Shown: piece after piece, positions 52,688-62,633 of the stretch
Layout: the number at the start of each line of letters is the position of its first letter
How positions within the stretch are numbered: the stretch's first letter is position 1
Source of the DNA: Phaeobacter inhibens DSM 16374
Lineage (GTDB): Bacteria > Pseudomonadota > Alphaproteobacteria > Rhodobacterales > Rhodobacteraceae
Reading direction: 5' to 3'
Length of the DNA: 64,000 nucleotides
Assembly: GCF_000473105.1 (NCBI RefSeq)
Contig: NZ_KI421498.1
Coordinates: 1,178,001-1,242,000 of the forward strand
Notes under the pieces: generated by a model
What the model saw: the letters and a program-made list of their open reading frames with translations, nothing else
Told to the model about the DNA's origin: nothing
Databases searched by the model: none
Position numbers and translations under genes: made by a program

Positions 52688-53956
52688 TCAGCCCGCTGTC
52701 GCCGACTCTTTTTCGGCGTCGGCGTGGATCATCAGCGGTTGTGCGTCCGAGTTCACGGCCTCTTCATTCACGACCACTTTTTCGACGCTGTCCATTCCCG
52801 GCAGCTCAAACATGGTGTCGAGCAGGATATCCTCCAGAATAGAGCGCAGACCACGGGCGCCGGTTTTGCGTTCGATCGCTTTCTTCGCGATGGAGCTCAG
52901 TGCTTCTTCGGTGAAGTCCAGTTCGGTGTCTTCCAGTTCAAAGAGACGCTGATACTGTTTGACCAGAGCGTTCTTCGGCTTGGTCAAGATTGTGATCAAT
53001 GCATCTTCGTCCAGATCTTCCAGCGTCGCCAGAACCGGCAAACGGCCGACGAATTCCGGGATCAGGCCGAATTTCAGCAGATCTTCCGGTTCCAGATCCT
53101 TGAAGGTTTCGCCCACACCCGCATCGCTGTCGTCGCGCACATCGGCACCAAAGCCCATGGCCGAACCTTTGCCGCGCTGCTTGATGATCTTGTCCAGGCC
53201 CGCAAAAGCGCCGCCACAGATGAACAGGATATTGGTGGTGTCGACTTGCAGGAATTCCTGCTGCGGATGCTTGCGCCCCCCCTGCGGCGGAACCGAGGCA
53301 ACGGTGCCTTCCATCAGCTTCAGCAGGGCCTGCTGCACGCCCTCGCCCGACACATCGCGGGTGATCGAAGGGTTTTCCGACTTGCGCGTGATTTTGTCGA
53401 CCTCGTCGATATAGACGATGCCGCGCTGCGCGCGCTCGACGTTATATTCCGACGCCTGCAGCAGCTTGAGAATGATATTCTCAACATCCTCACCCACATA
53501 ACCGGCTTCGGTCAACGTGGTGGCGTCCGCCATGGTGAAGGGCACATCCAGGATCCGCGCCAGCGTCTGTGCCAGCAGCGTCTTGCCGCAGCCGGTCGGG
53601 CCAATCAGCAGGATGTTGGATTTCGACAATTCAATGTCCGAACCCGCCTTCTGGGCGTGGTTCAGGCGCTTGTAGTGATTGTGCACCGCAACCGACAGCA
53701 CCCGCTTGGCCATGGCCTGACCAATCACATAGTCGTCCAGAACTTCGCAGATGTCCTTGGGCGTGGGCACGCCGTCGGTGGATTTCAGGCCAGAGGCCTT
53801 GGTCTCTTCGCGGATGATGTCCATGCACAATTCGACGCATTCGTCGCAGATGAACACGGTTGGGCCCGCAATTAGCTTGCGCACCTCATGCTGGCTCTTG
53901 CCGCAGAAGCTGCAATAAAGCGTGTTCTTGCTGTCGCCGCTTGAGTTCGTTGCCAT
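52688..53956 (-). CDS. clpX: ATP-dependent Clp protease ATP-binding subunit ClpX
   Basis: 422 residues. Zinc-binding N domain with Cys15, Cys18, Cys37 and Cys40; AAA+ module with Walker [13 protein letters not shown] and Walker [11 protein letters not shown]; sensor and C-domain to the end. It unfolds substrates and feeds them to ClpP. The IGF-type ClpP-contact loop is IGFGAD-like (here [12 protein letters not shown]). It follows clpP by 140 bases on the same strand. Confidence 0.98.
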   Translation of the reverse strand: MATNSSGDSKNTLYCSFCGKSQHEVRKLIAGPTVFICDECVELCMDIIREETKASGLKSTDGVPTPKDICEVLDDYVIGQAMAKRVLSVAVHNHYKRLNHAQKAGSDIELSKSNILLIGPTGCGKTLLAQTLARILDVPFTMADATTLTEAGYVGEDVENIILKLLQASEYNVERAQRGIVYIDEVDKITRKSENPSITRDVSGEGVQQALLKLMEGTVASVPPQGGRKHPQQEFLQVDTTNILFICGGAFAGLDKIIKQRGKGSAMGFGADVRDDSDAGVGETFKDLEPEDLLKFGLIPEFVGRLPVLATLEDLDEDALITILTKPKNALVKQYQRLFELEDTELDFTEEALSSIAKKAIERKTGARGLRSILEDILLDTMFELPGMDSVEKVVVNEEAVNSDAQPLMIHADAEKESATAG

Positions 53957-54049
53957 GGTCTACCTTTCCGTCCGGGGCGTGCATGCGCCTCCTGCGCCAC
54001 CCGTAATATTGGCAGCTTATGCCACCGGCACAGCCGCCACAATCGCAAA

Positions 54050-54076
54050 GTGTGCCCCGATGACGACGGGGCACAC
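54050..54076 (-). other. Hairpin between clpP and clpX
   Basis: A perfect ten-pair GC-rich stem (54076-54067 with 54059-54050) with a seven-base loop follows clpP by 20 bases. Only TTT follows, so partial termination or mRNA stabilisation is likely, allowing more ClpP than ClpX. Confidence 0.65.
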
Positions 54077-54096
54077 CTGCCAGCTCATACCGTAGA

Positions 54097-54729
54097 TCAG
54101 CTGTCCTGGTCGTCCAGCTTGCTGCGGTTTTCGACGATTTCATCGATCAGACCGAAGTCTTTTGCGTCCTCAGGCGACATGAAGTTGTCGCGCTCCAGCG
54201 CGTCCACGATCTTGTCGTATTCCTGACCGGTGTGCTTAACGTAGATTTCGTTCAGACGCTTCTTCAGTTTCAGCGTTTCCTCGGCGTGGATCATGATATC
54301 CGTCGCCTGACCCTGAAAACCACCAGAGGGCTGGTGCACCATGACGCGGCTGTTGGGCAGCGAGAAGCGCATCCCGGCCTCGCCAGCAGTCAGCAGCAGC
54401 GAGCCCATGGACGCCGCCTGACCAATCACCAGCGTCGAGACTTTCGGCTTGATGTACTGCATGGTGTCATAGATCGACAGACCCGAGGTCACAACGCCGC
54501 CCGGGCTGTTGATGTACATCGAGATCTCTTTCGAGGGGTTTTCCGCCTCAAGATGCAGCAACTGCGCCACGATGAGAGAGCTCATCCCGTCGTGAACCGG
54601 ACCATTCAGAAAAATGATCCGCTCCTTCAGCAGGCGGGAAAAGATATCATAGGCGCGTTCGCCGCGGCTGGTCTGTTCCACCACCATCGGCACCAGCGTG
54701 TTCATGTATGTTTCTCTTGGATCGACCAT
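54097..54729 (-). CDS. clpP: ATP-dependent Clp protease proteolytic subunit ClpP
   Basis: 210 residues. Catalytic triad Ser107 (GQAASMGS), His132 (MVHQPSGG) and Asp181 (ALERDNFMS). Forms the double-heptamer chamber that works with ClpX and ClpA. The N-terminal [20 protein letters not shown] is typical of alphaproteobacterial ClpP1. The trigger factor gene often found upstream is not here; a divergent GlxA-type gene is. Confidence 0.97.
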   Translation of the reverse strand: MVDPRETYMNTLVPMVVEQTSRGERAYDIFSRLLKERIIFLNGPVHDGMSSLIVAQLLHLEAENPSKEISMYINSPGGVVTSGLSIYDTMQYIKPKVSTLVIGQAASMGSLLLTAGEAGMRFSLPNSRVMVHQPSGGFQGQATDIMIHAEETLKLKKRLNEIYVKHTGQEYDKIVDALERDNFMSPEDAKDFGLIDEIVENRSKLDDQDS

Positions 54730-55003
54730 ATTGACCTGCCTGCTTTGAATTGTGTCGGCATCATAGCCGACTGAGTATTACCTGAGTCTTAGTGCCCGCA
54801 CATTTGGGCTGCAAGAGGCGGCGATTGTTTTTGCCTTCTGCTGTGGCCAGCCCCGAACCGGCGGCACCGATGGCGCAAACAGTCAGGTCGGCGTCGAAAA
54901 CCGCAGTCTCGCCGTCGCAAAACGTTGGATGCAAGCCGCAGATCGGGGTTAACTAGCATAGATCAAAGACCCAACCGAAACCGGCGTGTTACAGGTTCCC
55001 CAC

Positions 55004-56011
55004 ATGATCGATGACTACTTCGTGCAAAAAGGGGCTTCGGCCAATCTGACCATCCCTTTTGACGGTGAGCCTCAGGATTTCTATTTTCTGTTGTTGCCCA
55101 AGGCAACGATGTTGCCCATTGCGGCTGCCGTTGAACCGCTGCGCATTGCCAATCAGGTCACCAACACGCAGCTCTATCGCTGGTATGTAATGACGCCCGA
55201 CGGCGCGCCGATCCAATGTTCCAACGGGATGGCCATCACCCCCGATCTGCCAATGGGACCGCTGCCGGGGGATGCTCTGGCGTTTGTCTGCTCCGGAGTG
55301 GAACCGCAGAATGCCGCCAGTGACGCGGTGCTGAACTGGTTGCGACGCGAACGCCGCTTTGGCCGCTCCATCGGCGGAATTTGTACCGGCGCCTTTGCTC
55401 TGGCGCAGGCCGGGCTTCTGGGCGATCATCGCTTCACCCTGCATTGGGAGAACCAGCCCGGGTTTGTGGAACGCTATCCGGATCTGTTGCCCTCACCCCG
55501 GATCTTTGAGATCAGCGATACGCTGATGACCTGCGGCGGCGGCAATGCAGCCACCGATATGATGCTGAACCTGATCGAAGACCGCCACGGCAAGCAGTTG
55601 GCGATCATCGTCGCCGACATGTGCCTGCATGTGCGCACCGGCGGTCAGAGCACACCGCAGAAATCCAACTATGCTGTCGCCATCGGCAGCCGGAACCAAC
55701 GCCTGCTGAACGCACTGCAACTGATGCAGGAATCGATTGAAGAGCCGCTCTCCATCGGTGAGCTGTGTGATCGGTTGGATATTTCGCGCCGCCAGTTGGA
55801 GCGGCTCTTTGCCCGCTATCTCGACCAGAGCCCGATGCATGTCTATTTCGACATGCGCCTTAGCCATGCGTTTGCGCTGATGAATGAAACATCAATGTCC
55901 GTCACGGAGATCGCGCTGGCGTCCGGTTTCAACAGTGCCACGCATTTCTCACGCCAATTCAAACGCAAATTTGGCGCCAGCCCGCATTTCTTCCGCAAGG
56001 GCTGGAACTAA
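55004..56011 (+). CDS. GlxA-family AraC-type regulator
   Basis: 335 residues. The N-terminal two thirds is a DJ-1/PfpI (class I amidotransferase-like) domain with SIGGICTGAFALAQAGLL at the nucleophile-elbow position. The C-terminal AraC domain has two helix-turn-helix units (LSIGELCDRLDISRRQLERLF and MSVTEIALASGFNSATHFSRQFKRKFG). Relatives such as GbdR, CdhR and ArgR control betaine, carnitine or arginine use. No structural gene nearby reveals its target. The first in-frame ATG with upstream AGG was used. Confidence 0.88.
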   Translation: MIDDYFVQKGASANLTIPFDGEPQDFYFLLLPKATMLPIAAAVEPLRIANQVTNTQLYRWYVMTPDGAPIQCSNGMAITPDLPMGPLPGDALAFVCSGVEPQNAASDAVLNWLRRERRFGRSIGGICTGAFALAQAGLLGDHRFTLHWENQPGFVERYPDLLPSPRIFEISDTLMTCGGGNAATDMMLNLIEDRHGKQLAIIVADMCLHVRTGGQSTPQKSNYAVAIGSRNQRLLNALQLMQESIEEPLSIGELCDRLDISRRQLERLFARYLDQSPMHVYFDMRLSHAFALMNETSMSVTEIALASGFNSATHFSRQFKRKFGASPHFFRKGWN

Positions 56012-56024
56012 ACAGCCCTTGCGG
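55993..56024. other. Perfect 12-bp hairpin over the GlxA-type stop codon
   Basis: Arms 55993-56004 and 56013-56024 pair perfectly with an eight-base loop that contains the stop codon. No T run follows on either strand. It may act as a 3' stabiliser or weak bidirectional terminator between two convergent genes. Confidence 0.55.
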
Positions 56025-56046
56025 AGACAGATGTTATTCGGCCCGA

Positions 56047-56928
56047 TCAGCCGTCGATCTTGCGCCCCATGATTGCCAAGGACTGCTGGTAGACCGTTGC
56101 AGCATTCCACTGTTTCAGGACTTTATAGTTGGGCTCCCCCTGCTGATAGCCGCGCCCCGGCTTCCAGCCTTTCTTGCGTAGAAAATAGGCGGTTGAGGCC
56201 AGCGCATCGCCCATGTTGTAGAAATCCACACGTCCGTTGCCGTCCCAGTCGACACCATAGTTCAGCGCATTGCCGGGCAAAAACTGAGTATGGCCCAATT
56301 CGCCATGTTTGGCCCCCTTGGTGGCACCGGTGATCGCGCCACGATCCACCAGTTTCAGCGCTCCAATTGCATGGGGTTTAAAAAACTCCGAGCGGCGGCA
56401 GTCATAGGTCAGTGTCACGATGGCAGAGACCACCTGACTGTCCCCCATGTAGTTGCCAAACGCGGTTTCCATACCGTGAATGGCGATCAGGATCCCGGCA
56501 GGCACACCGTATTTGCGTTCCAGCGCGGCAAAGAATTCGGCATTGCGCGCCTTACGCTTGCGCCCCTGTGCGATGATCGTATTGGCACCGCGGATCTGCA
56601 TGAATTTCTCCAGAGAATAGCGAAAGCTCTTCTGGTTGCGGTCGGCGGCAATGGTGCGACGGGCGTAGGTCGTATTGGCCAGAGCATTCAACCCGGCTTG
56701 GCGCACGCCTGCCCGCTTGGCCTCGGCGGCGAAATCGCGTTTCCAGCTGTCAAATCCGGCGGAAGTATTGCCGCAGGGAGCGGCGATCACAGTATGTGGC
56801 AGGCTACAAAACACTGCTCCAGCCAGCGTGAGCGCCGAGAGATGCCGCGCCAGGCGCCGTCTCGGCTCCGCCCTCTCTGGGGAGATTGCAGAATTTGAGA
56901 GAGATCGGCGAAACAACTGGAAAATCAT
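56047..56928 (-). CDS. Lytic murein transglycosylase, MltB/SltB family
   Basis: 293 residues with a signal sequence after a basic N-terminus (LSALTLAGAVFCSLPHTVIAA). Catalytic Glu154 lies in AIHGMETAFGNY; GELGHTQFLPGNALNYGVDWDGNGRVDFYNMGDALASTAYFL is the family core with substrate-binding Phe and Asp residues. It cleaves peptidoglycan glycan strands to 1,6-anhydro ends in the periplasm. Shorter than E. coli MltB and without a C-terminal peptidoglycan-binding domain. Confidence 0.9.
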   Translation of the reverse strand: MIFQLFRRSLSNSAISPERAEPRRRLARHLSALTLAGAVFCSLPHTVIAAPCGNTSAGFDSWKRDFAAEAKRAGVRQAGLNALANTTYARRTIAADRNQKSFRYSLEKFMQIRGANTIIAQGRKRKARNAEFFAALERKYGVPAGILIAIHGMETAFGNYMGDSQVVSAIVTLTYDCRRSEFFKPHAIGALKLVDRGAITGATKGAKHGELGHTQFLPGNALNYGVDWDGNGRVDFYNMGDALASTAYFLRKKGWKPGRGYQQGEPNYKVLKQWNAATVYQQSLAIMGRKIDG

Positions 56929-57045
56929 AATAACCTGGGTCCAACGCTTGGGAAGTGGGTGTTCAGTCTAGCTGATTTCTGCATCAAAACCAGCCGCAGG
57001 ATCAGCGTTTTTCCCCCTTGTGCGTGTTGATGCCCTTACCCGCGC

Positions 57046-58296
57046 TCAGGCAAAGGCGCTGCCTGAAGCCAGCGCCAGACCATCCGCCACCGCCGTCATC
57101 GCATTTTCGGTGTACAGCTCCGCCTCAGGGCAAAGCTGTTGCATCTGCTGCTGTACGCCCCTCAACAGGGCTGAGCCGCCCACCAGCACCACCCGCGAAA
57201 CCTGCTCCTCGCGCAGGTCGGCGCGGCGCAGGGTTTCCCGGGCGCAAGCGGTGATTTCGGCGATATCACCGGCAAGGCTGCGCTGAAGCCCCTCAGCGAC
57301 GAGGGGCACCGACAGACCCCGTTCGAGCACTTTCAGATCAATCACCGCATTCCGCTCCCCCGGCTGGTTGGCCGCAATTTTGCCGCGCTCAACCGCAAAA
57401 GCCAGATCATGGCCCAATTCATCCTCCAGCACCGACACCAGACGGGCCAGCTTCTCTGGCTCTTCGGCATTGCGCGCCAGATCCTGTGCGGCGCGGCGGC
57501 TATCCGCGGCGTAGAGGAAAGGGATCATCTGCCATGTCGCCAGATCGTTGAACAACCGATTGGGTGCAGGCAGGCTGCCACCACCGAAGCTGTTGCGAAT
57601 GGCGCTGCCCCGCCCTAGAAGCGGCATGACGTGATCGATACTGAGCTGCCGGTCGAAATCTGTCCCGCCAAGGCGCACACCGTGTGAGGCCAGAATGCGG
57701 GTCGTGCCCTCTGCAGTCTGCTCAAACGCGGTGAAGTCCGAGGTCCCGCCGCCGATGTCGACAATCAATCCGATACCCGATTGCGCGCGGGCCGAACGCA
57801 GGGCGGCCTCTGGTTCTAGCATGAAGCGCACATCCTCAAACCCCGCAGCCATGTAGCAGGCCCGCAGATCGACCTCCGCCTGCGCATTGCGGGTGGTGTC
57901 CTTGCTGTGAAACAGCACCGGACGGCCGGACAGCGCATGGGTGAAAGTCTGACTGGTGGCGGCCTCTGCACGCGCCTTCAGCTCTGCCAGAAACCGCGCC
58001 ACAATGGTTACAAAATCAACCAGCTCTCCGTTCAGGCGACGTTTTTCGTGCATCAGGGGGGTGCCAAGCAGGCTTTTCAAGGCGCGCATAAATCGCCCTT
58101 CGTCGCCGTTGATCAGCGCCCGTGTGGCACGGCGCCCGATGGTCATTCTACGGCTATCAAGGTCAAAGAACACCGCCGTCGGCAGAGTGGTTTCCCCCGG
58201 CTCGGCTTCGATCAGCCAGGGACGCCCGTTCACGGCGACACCCGCGGCGGAGTTCGAGGTGCCAAAGTCGATACCAAGGGTGTTGGGATGGGTCAT
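57046..58296 (-). CDS. Hsp70-like ATPase, YegD type
   Basis: 416 residues. GIDFGTSNSAAGV (phosphate 1), GLIVDIGGGTSDFTAF (phosphate 2) and VVLVGGSALLRGVQQQM (adenosine) define the actin/Hsp70 ATPase fold. There is no C-terminal peptide-binding domain, as in YegD. The start has suitable spacing; the frame is open 28 codons further upstream without a ribosome site. It stands between the sox terminator and the transglycosylase gene. Function of YegD-like proteins is unknown. Confidence 0.88.
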   Translation of the reverse strand: MTHPNTLGIDFGTSNSAAGVAVNGRPWLIEAEPGETTLPTAVFFDLDSRRMTIGRRATRALINGDEGRFMRALKSLLGTPLMHEKRRLNGELVDFVTIVARFLAELKARAEAATSQTFTHALSGRPVLFHSKDTTRNAQAEVDLRACYMAAGFEDVRFMLEPEAALRSARAQSGIGLIVDIGGGTSDFTAFEQTAEGTTRILASHGVRLGGTDFDRQLSIDHVMPLLGRGSAIRNSFGGGSLPAPNRLFNDLATWQMIPFLYAADSRRAAQDLARNAEEPEKLARLVSVLEDELGHDLAFAVERGKIAANQPGERNAVIDLKVLERGLSVPLVAEGLQRSLAGDIAEITACARETLRRADLREEQVSRVVLVGGSALLRGVQQQMQQLCPEAELYTENAMTAVADGLALASGSAFA

Positions 58297-58394
58297 GTCG
58301 GGCACCTGTCGTTCAGAAAGAACCGGCGTAAGTATCGCAAAGGCTTGCGCAAAACAAGTGCCCAGAGACATGTGACGCAAGATCGGCGCGCCTG

Positions 58395-58434
58395 AAATAA
58401 AATCACCTCCGCACCTGACGGTTGCGAAGGTGAT
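58395..58434 (-). terminator. Terminator of the sox operon
   Basis: Minus-strand stem of 11 pairs (58434-58424 with 58412-58402, one G-T pair), 11-base loop, then TTTATTT. It lies 22 bases after soxD. Confidence 0.85.
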
Positions 58435-58456
58435 ATGCAGGCCGATGTGCCCGGCT

Positions 58457-59506
58457 TTACTCGGCGGTTGCAGCTTTCAGATAGGCAATCACCGCCTCAA
58501 TATCGGCGTCTTTCTTCAGTCCTGCAAAAGACATCTTGGTGCCCTTCATGTATTTCTTCGGCCTGGCGAGAAACGCGGCAAGTTCGGCCTCATCCCAGAC
58601 CAAGCCATCCTCGGCGGCGGCTTTCATTGCTTTTGAGTAACGGAACCCCTCAACATGGGCCGCCGGCGCGCCAATGATCCCATTCAGGATCGGACCGGTT
58701 TTCGATTTGGCCCCCGCCCCGATCTGGTGGCAGGACTTGCATTTACGAAAGGTTTTCTCGCCCTTGGCGACCAGTTCCGGGTCCAGGGCAACAACCACTT
58801 CGGCAGGGACTTCTGCGGGTTGCTCGGCTGCCGTGTCCTCAACCGGTTCGACGTCGGCAGGTGCTTCGGCCCGGTCTTCCTCAGGTGTCACATCCAGCAC
58901 CATGGCGCGCATGGTGATCTCGACGCTCTCCTTGCAATTCTCCATGCAGGGTTTCGGGTTCCAGAAATGCGCCTCAGCCTCTTGCCGGTCATCCAGAATG
59001 AACCCGCCGGCATTGGGCAGCGCCACCTCATTGAAGGTTGCATCCGACAGCACGAACTCATCATCCACCAAGTCGTTGGAATAAAGAATATAGGCGACAA
59101 TCGCATAGACCTCATCCGGGGTCAGAGATTGTGCGTCGCCAAAAGGCATGGAACGGTTCACATAGTCCCAGGTGGTGGACAGATATGGCCAATAGCTGCC
59201 GACGGTTTTCAGTGGATCGTCATGATCCAACGTTCCCTGCCCGCCTGCCAATTTGGGCCAGTTGCCCACGCCTTCGGCAAAATCGCCATGGCAGACTGCG
59301 CATTTCTCGGCAAAGACCTCTTCGCCGGTGAAGACATCGCCCGAGCCTTTGGGCAGGCCGGTGCCATCGGGCGCGACATCCAAATCCCAAGCGGCGATTT
59401 CTTTCGGCAAAGCCGGACGACCAAGGCCGAATTTTTCCGCAGCAGCAGGAACCGCCAACGTCAGCGCAACCGATGTTGCCGCAATAACCTTAGGAAACTT
59501 CGACAT
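58457..59506 (-). CDS. soxD: Sulfur dehydrogenase cytochrome subunit SoxD
   Basis: 349 residues with a signal peptide (VALTLAVPAAA). Two haem c sites: CAVCH at residues 69-73 and CKSCH in the C-terminal third, joined by an acidic Glu-Ala-Pro linker (EAPADVEPVEDTAAEQPAEVPAE). It accepts electrons from SoxC during oxidation of the sulfane sulfur bound to SoxY. The start has GGGGAGG upstream and overlaps the end of soxC by 17 bases. Last gene of the operon here. Confidence 0.94.
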   Translation of the reverse strand: MSKFPKVIAATSVALTLAVPAAAEKFGLGRPALPKEIAAWDLDVAPDGTGLPKGSGDVFTGEEVFAEKCAVCHGDFAEGVGNWPKLAGGQGTLDHDDPLKTVGSYWPYLSTTWDYVNRSMPFGDAQSLTPDEVYAIVAYILYSNDLVDDEFVLSDATFNEVALPNAGGFILDDRQEAEAHFWNPKPCMENCKESVEITMRAMVLDVTPEEDRAEAPADVEPVEDTAAEQPAEVPAEVVVALDPELVAKGEKTFRKCKSCHQIGAGAKSKTGPILNGIIGAPAAHVEGFRYSKAMKAAAEDGLVWDEAELAAFLARPKKYMKGTKMSFAGLKKDADIEAVIAYLKAATAE

Positions 59507-60761
59507 TTTCCGCCTCCCCACTTGCCTTGACCCACCAGGTCTGGATGGCGTTGTTGTGATAGATTGAATTGAGGCCCCGCACCTCACGCAGCTGCGCCTT
59601 GGTGGGCTGGACGTAGCCGGACGCATCGCGCGCACGGCTTTGCAGCAACATCTCGGAACCGTCCCAGTTGGTATCAAGGTAAAAGCGCGTCAAAGCCTTG
59701 TCAGTGCCAGGAGCCGCCAGACGTGCTTCGGTCCAGCTCTTGCCGCCATCTACCGACACATCGACACCCGTAATCGCACCACGGCCAGACCAGGCCAGAC
59801 CGGTGATCACCAGCGGTCCCGTGCCATGTTTAATGGACGATTGCGGGCTTGGGCTGGTGACAACAGATTTTGCATCCATCTCCCAGGTCCATTTGCGGCT
59901 GGTGCCATCGGCCAGCGTATCGGTGTATTTCGAGGTTTCCTCGCGGCTTTCTACCGGTTGATCCATCACCTCAACCCGACGCAGCCATTTTATCCACATA
60001 TTGCCTTCCCAGCCCGGCACCACCAGGCGGACGGGATAGCCGTGCTCCTTACGCAGCGCCTCGCCGTTGGCCTTGAAGGCGACCAGCACGTCATCCATCG
60101 CCTTTTCCAGGGGGATGGAGCGGCCGTTGGAGGAGGCATCGGCCCCCTCGACATAAACCCATTTGCCCGCGGGGTTTACGCCCGCTTCCTCAAGCAGGGT
60201 GCGCAAGGGAACACCGGAATATTCCATATTGTGAATCATGCCATGGGTGAACTGCGCACCGTTGAGCTGCGCCCCGGCCCATTCCATGCCAGAGTTCGCC
60301 GCACACTCGCAGAAATAAACGCGGTTTTCGCGCGGGAAACGCTCAAGATCAGCATATGTGAACACCAAAGGAGTATCGACCAGACCGTTGATCATCAGCC
60401 GGTAGTCTTCCTTGCGCAGCTCAATCGCGCCTGAGTGATGCCGCTCAAACGCGCAGCCCTGCGGGGTGATGGTTCCGTCCAGCGCGTGGATCGGCGTGAA
60501 GTTGATTGACGAGATGGTATCCGCCGTCAGCCACTCCACGTTGCGCCGGACCACATCGGCCTCATGCTCGATAGGCAAGCCATAGGGCGTCGCATCCACC
60601 CCATCCCCCAGACCAGAGGCCCAGTCCTGTACCTCAGTGATCAGCGGATCAGGGGCCGCAGCCTCCGCTGGGCGGCCCGTCACCGCCCCTGCCCCGATCG
60701 CCGCAGCACCAGCCAGAAACTGGCGGCGTGAGGGGCTGGTTTGCTTCGGTTTGTCAGTCAT
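59490..60761 (-). CDS. soxC: Sulfur dehydrogenase molybdenum subunit SoxC
   Basis: 423 residues with a Tat signal (SRRQFLAGAAAIGAG). Sulfite-oxidase-family fold: the molybdenum-ligating Cys is in YFCECAANSG, and PVRLVVPGWEGNMWIKWLRRVEV and KHGTGPLVITGLAWSGRGAI mark the C-terminal domain. With SoxD it removes six electrons from SoxY-bound sulfur, so thiosulfate is oxidised fully to sulfate without sulfur globules. Periplasmic. Confidence 0.96.
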   Translation of the reverse strand: MTDKPKQTSPSRRQFLAGAAAIGAGAVTGRPAEAAAPDPLITEVQDWASGLGDGVDATPYGLPIEHEADVVRRNVEWLTADTISSINFTPIHALDGTITPQGCAFERHHSGAIELRKEDYRLMINGLVDTPLVFTYADLERFPRENRVYFCECAANSGMEWAGAQLNGAQFTHGMIHNMEYSGVPLRTLLEEAGVNPAGKWVYVEGADASSNGRSIPLEKAMDDVLVAFKANGEALRKEHGYPVRLVVPGWEGNMWIKWLRRVEVMDQPVESREETSKYTDTLADGTSRKWTWEMDAKSVVTSPSPQSSIKHGTGPLVITGLAWSGRGAITGVDVSVDGGKSWTEARLAAPGTDKALTRFYLDTNWDGSEMLLQSRARDASGYVQPTKAQLREVRGLNSIYHNNAIQTWWVKASGEAENVEVS

Positions 60762-60837
60762 CTCTGAATGTCTCCTTACATCGAAAAATTCACTTTCGTG
60801 AATTCATCAGCGTAAAATTTTTTGGCGGATGCCGGGC

Positions 60838-62535
60838 TTAAGCGCCCGACACCTGCACGGATGTATTTGGTGACAGGGTGACGGTGCCCATCTTGCGAAT
60901 GTGGTTTTCGACCACATCCCAGATCTGCGGGCCCTCGGTCCCTTCATTTACGCTAGCCCAGCCAGCAACGATGTAGGTCTTTGCCGGATCAATCGCCTCG
61001 CCGGTCTTGAGCAGCGTCATATTGCTGATCCGCTCGCCCTGAGGTTTGGTGATGTCGATGTGGTAGCCCATGCCGCCGACCCGCACCATGTCACCACCCT
61101 GCTGGTAATAGGGATCAGGGTTGAAGATATTGTCGGCCACATCCTCCATCACCACCTTCAGGAATTCGCCTGTCATTTCATTGCGATAGGCTGCACCATA
61201 GCTCATGGAGGTGACATTCCAGATATCCTCGCGGGTGATGTCATCACCGGGCAGCAAGGATGGCCCCCAGCGCACCCCGGGCGACAGGGCGATATCAGCC
61301 TCCCGTTCGCTCAGCAGCGCATCGCAGATCAGATCATCCCAGGTGCCGTTGAAGTTGCCGCGCCGATAGAGCAGCTCATCAGTCTGACCAATCACCTCAG
61401 CCAAGTCTGCCTCATAGGGCGCGCGCTGATCGTCAATCAACTGGGTGATCACCGGATCCGGCGCAATGACGTCGGAAAACACCGGGATCAGCTTATGCCG
61501 CAGCCCCATCAGCTGGCTGTCACGCACGTCCAGATCCACGCGGGAGACAAATTTACCATTGGACCCAGACGCAACAATGTGGGTCTGACCAACAAGAACC
61601 GGTTCCGGCAGCGCATCATGGGTGTGACCGGACAGGATCACGTCAATGCCACTGACCACACCGGCCATTTTCTTATCAACATCAAACCCGTTGTGCGACA
61701 GCACCACGACAACATCCGCACCAGCGGCGCGCACCTCGTCCACCATGTCCTGCATATGCTCATCACGGATCCCGAAGGAGTATTCCGGGAACATCCAGCC
61801 GGGGTTGGCGATTGGCATATAGGGGAAGGCCTGACCGATCACGGCAACCTTCGCGCCGCCACGGTCGAAGAACTTATAAGGTTTGAACAGCTCAGCCGGT
61901 TCATCCCATTCCGCATCAAAAATATTCTGGCCAAGTGCCGCAAAGGGCAGCCCCTCGACGATCTCATTCACCCGATCCGACCCCAGCGTGAACTCCCAAT
62001 GGAAGGTCATCGCATCCGGCTTCAGCACGTTCATCACATTGACCATGTCCTGGCCTTCGGTGTGATGGCAGGTGTAGGAACCATGCCAGGTGTCGCCGCC
62101 ATCCAGCAGAAGCGCATCGGGGCGGTCGGCGCGGATCGCATTGATAATGGTGGCAACCCGGTCCAGCCCCCCGACCCGGCCATACCCCTGCGCAAGCGAA
62201 GCAAAATCATTATAGGTCAGTGCATAAGCTGAGGGGCTGCCATCGGCGATCCCATAGGCCTTGCGGAAATCCGCGCCGGTGATATGGGGCACACGGCCCT
62301 TGTTGTCACCGACCCCAAGGTTGATCGAAGGTTCGCGAAAATAGATCGGCTTCAGCTGGGCGTGGATATCGGTGACATGGATCAGACTGATATTGCCATA
62401 GGTATCAAATTGCAGAAGCTGGTCCTGCGTCAGACGTTGCTGAGCCGCCAGCCGACCCCAGTTGCCAAAACCAGAGGCGCCAACCAGCGCTGACGCTGCC
62501 ATGGAGACCTGCAAGAAATCACGCCGCGAGATCAT
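60838..62535 (-). CDS. soxB: Thiosulfohydrolase SoxB
   Basis: 565 residues with a Tat signal (SRRDFLQVSMAASALVG). Dimanganese ligands start with Asp56 and His58 in HVTDIHAQLKP; others are in LLDGGDTWHGSYTCHHTEG, VVLSHNGFDVD and LSGHTHDALPE. The second half is the 5'-nucleotidase C-terminal domain. It hydrolyses the terminal sulfone of SoxY-bound thiosulfonate to sulfate. Stands between soxA and soxC in the same orientation. Confidence 0.97.
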   Translation of the reverse strand: MISRRDFLQVSMAASALVGASGFGNWGRLAAQQRLTQDQLLQFDTYGNISLIHVTDIHAQLKPIYFREPSINLGVGDNKGRVPHITGADFRKAYGIADGSPSAYALTYNDFASLAQGYGRVGGLDRVATIINAIRADRPDALLLDGGDTWHGSYTCHHTEGQDMVNVMNVLKPDAMTFHWEFTLGSDRVNEIVEGLPFAALGQNIFDAEWDEPAELFKPYKFFDRGGAKVAVIGQAFPYMPIANPGWMFPEYSFGIRDEHMQDMVDEVRAAGADVVVVLSHNGFDVDKKMAGVVSGIDVILSGHTHDALPEPVLVGQTHIVASGSNGKFVSRVDLDVRDSQLMGLRHKLIPVFSDVIAPDPVITQLIDDQRAPYEADLAEVIGQTDELLYRRGNFNGTWDDLICDALLSEREADIALSPGVRWGPSLLPGDDITREDIWNVTSMSYGAAYRNEMTGEFLKVVMEDVADNIFNPDPYYQQGGDMVRVGGMGYHIDITKPQGERISNMTLLKTGEAIDPAKTYIVAGWASVNEGTEGPQIWDVVENHIRKMGTVTLSPNTSVQVSGA

Positions 62536-62633
62536 TGGGTTATCTTTCTACTGAGACACACGATACATTCGCATGTTTGAATGAAACGAGAGGAAACGCG
62601 CCCCGCACCATTTCTGATACGGGGCTGCGCAAA

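Noticed and set aside
56047-58296. Treating the Hsp70-like ATPase and transglycosylase as part of the sox operon
   Set aside because: A clear terminator follows soxD and both families are found without sox genes elsewhere.
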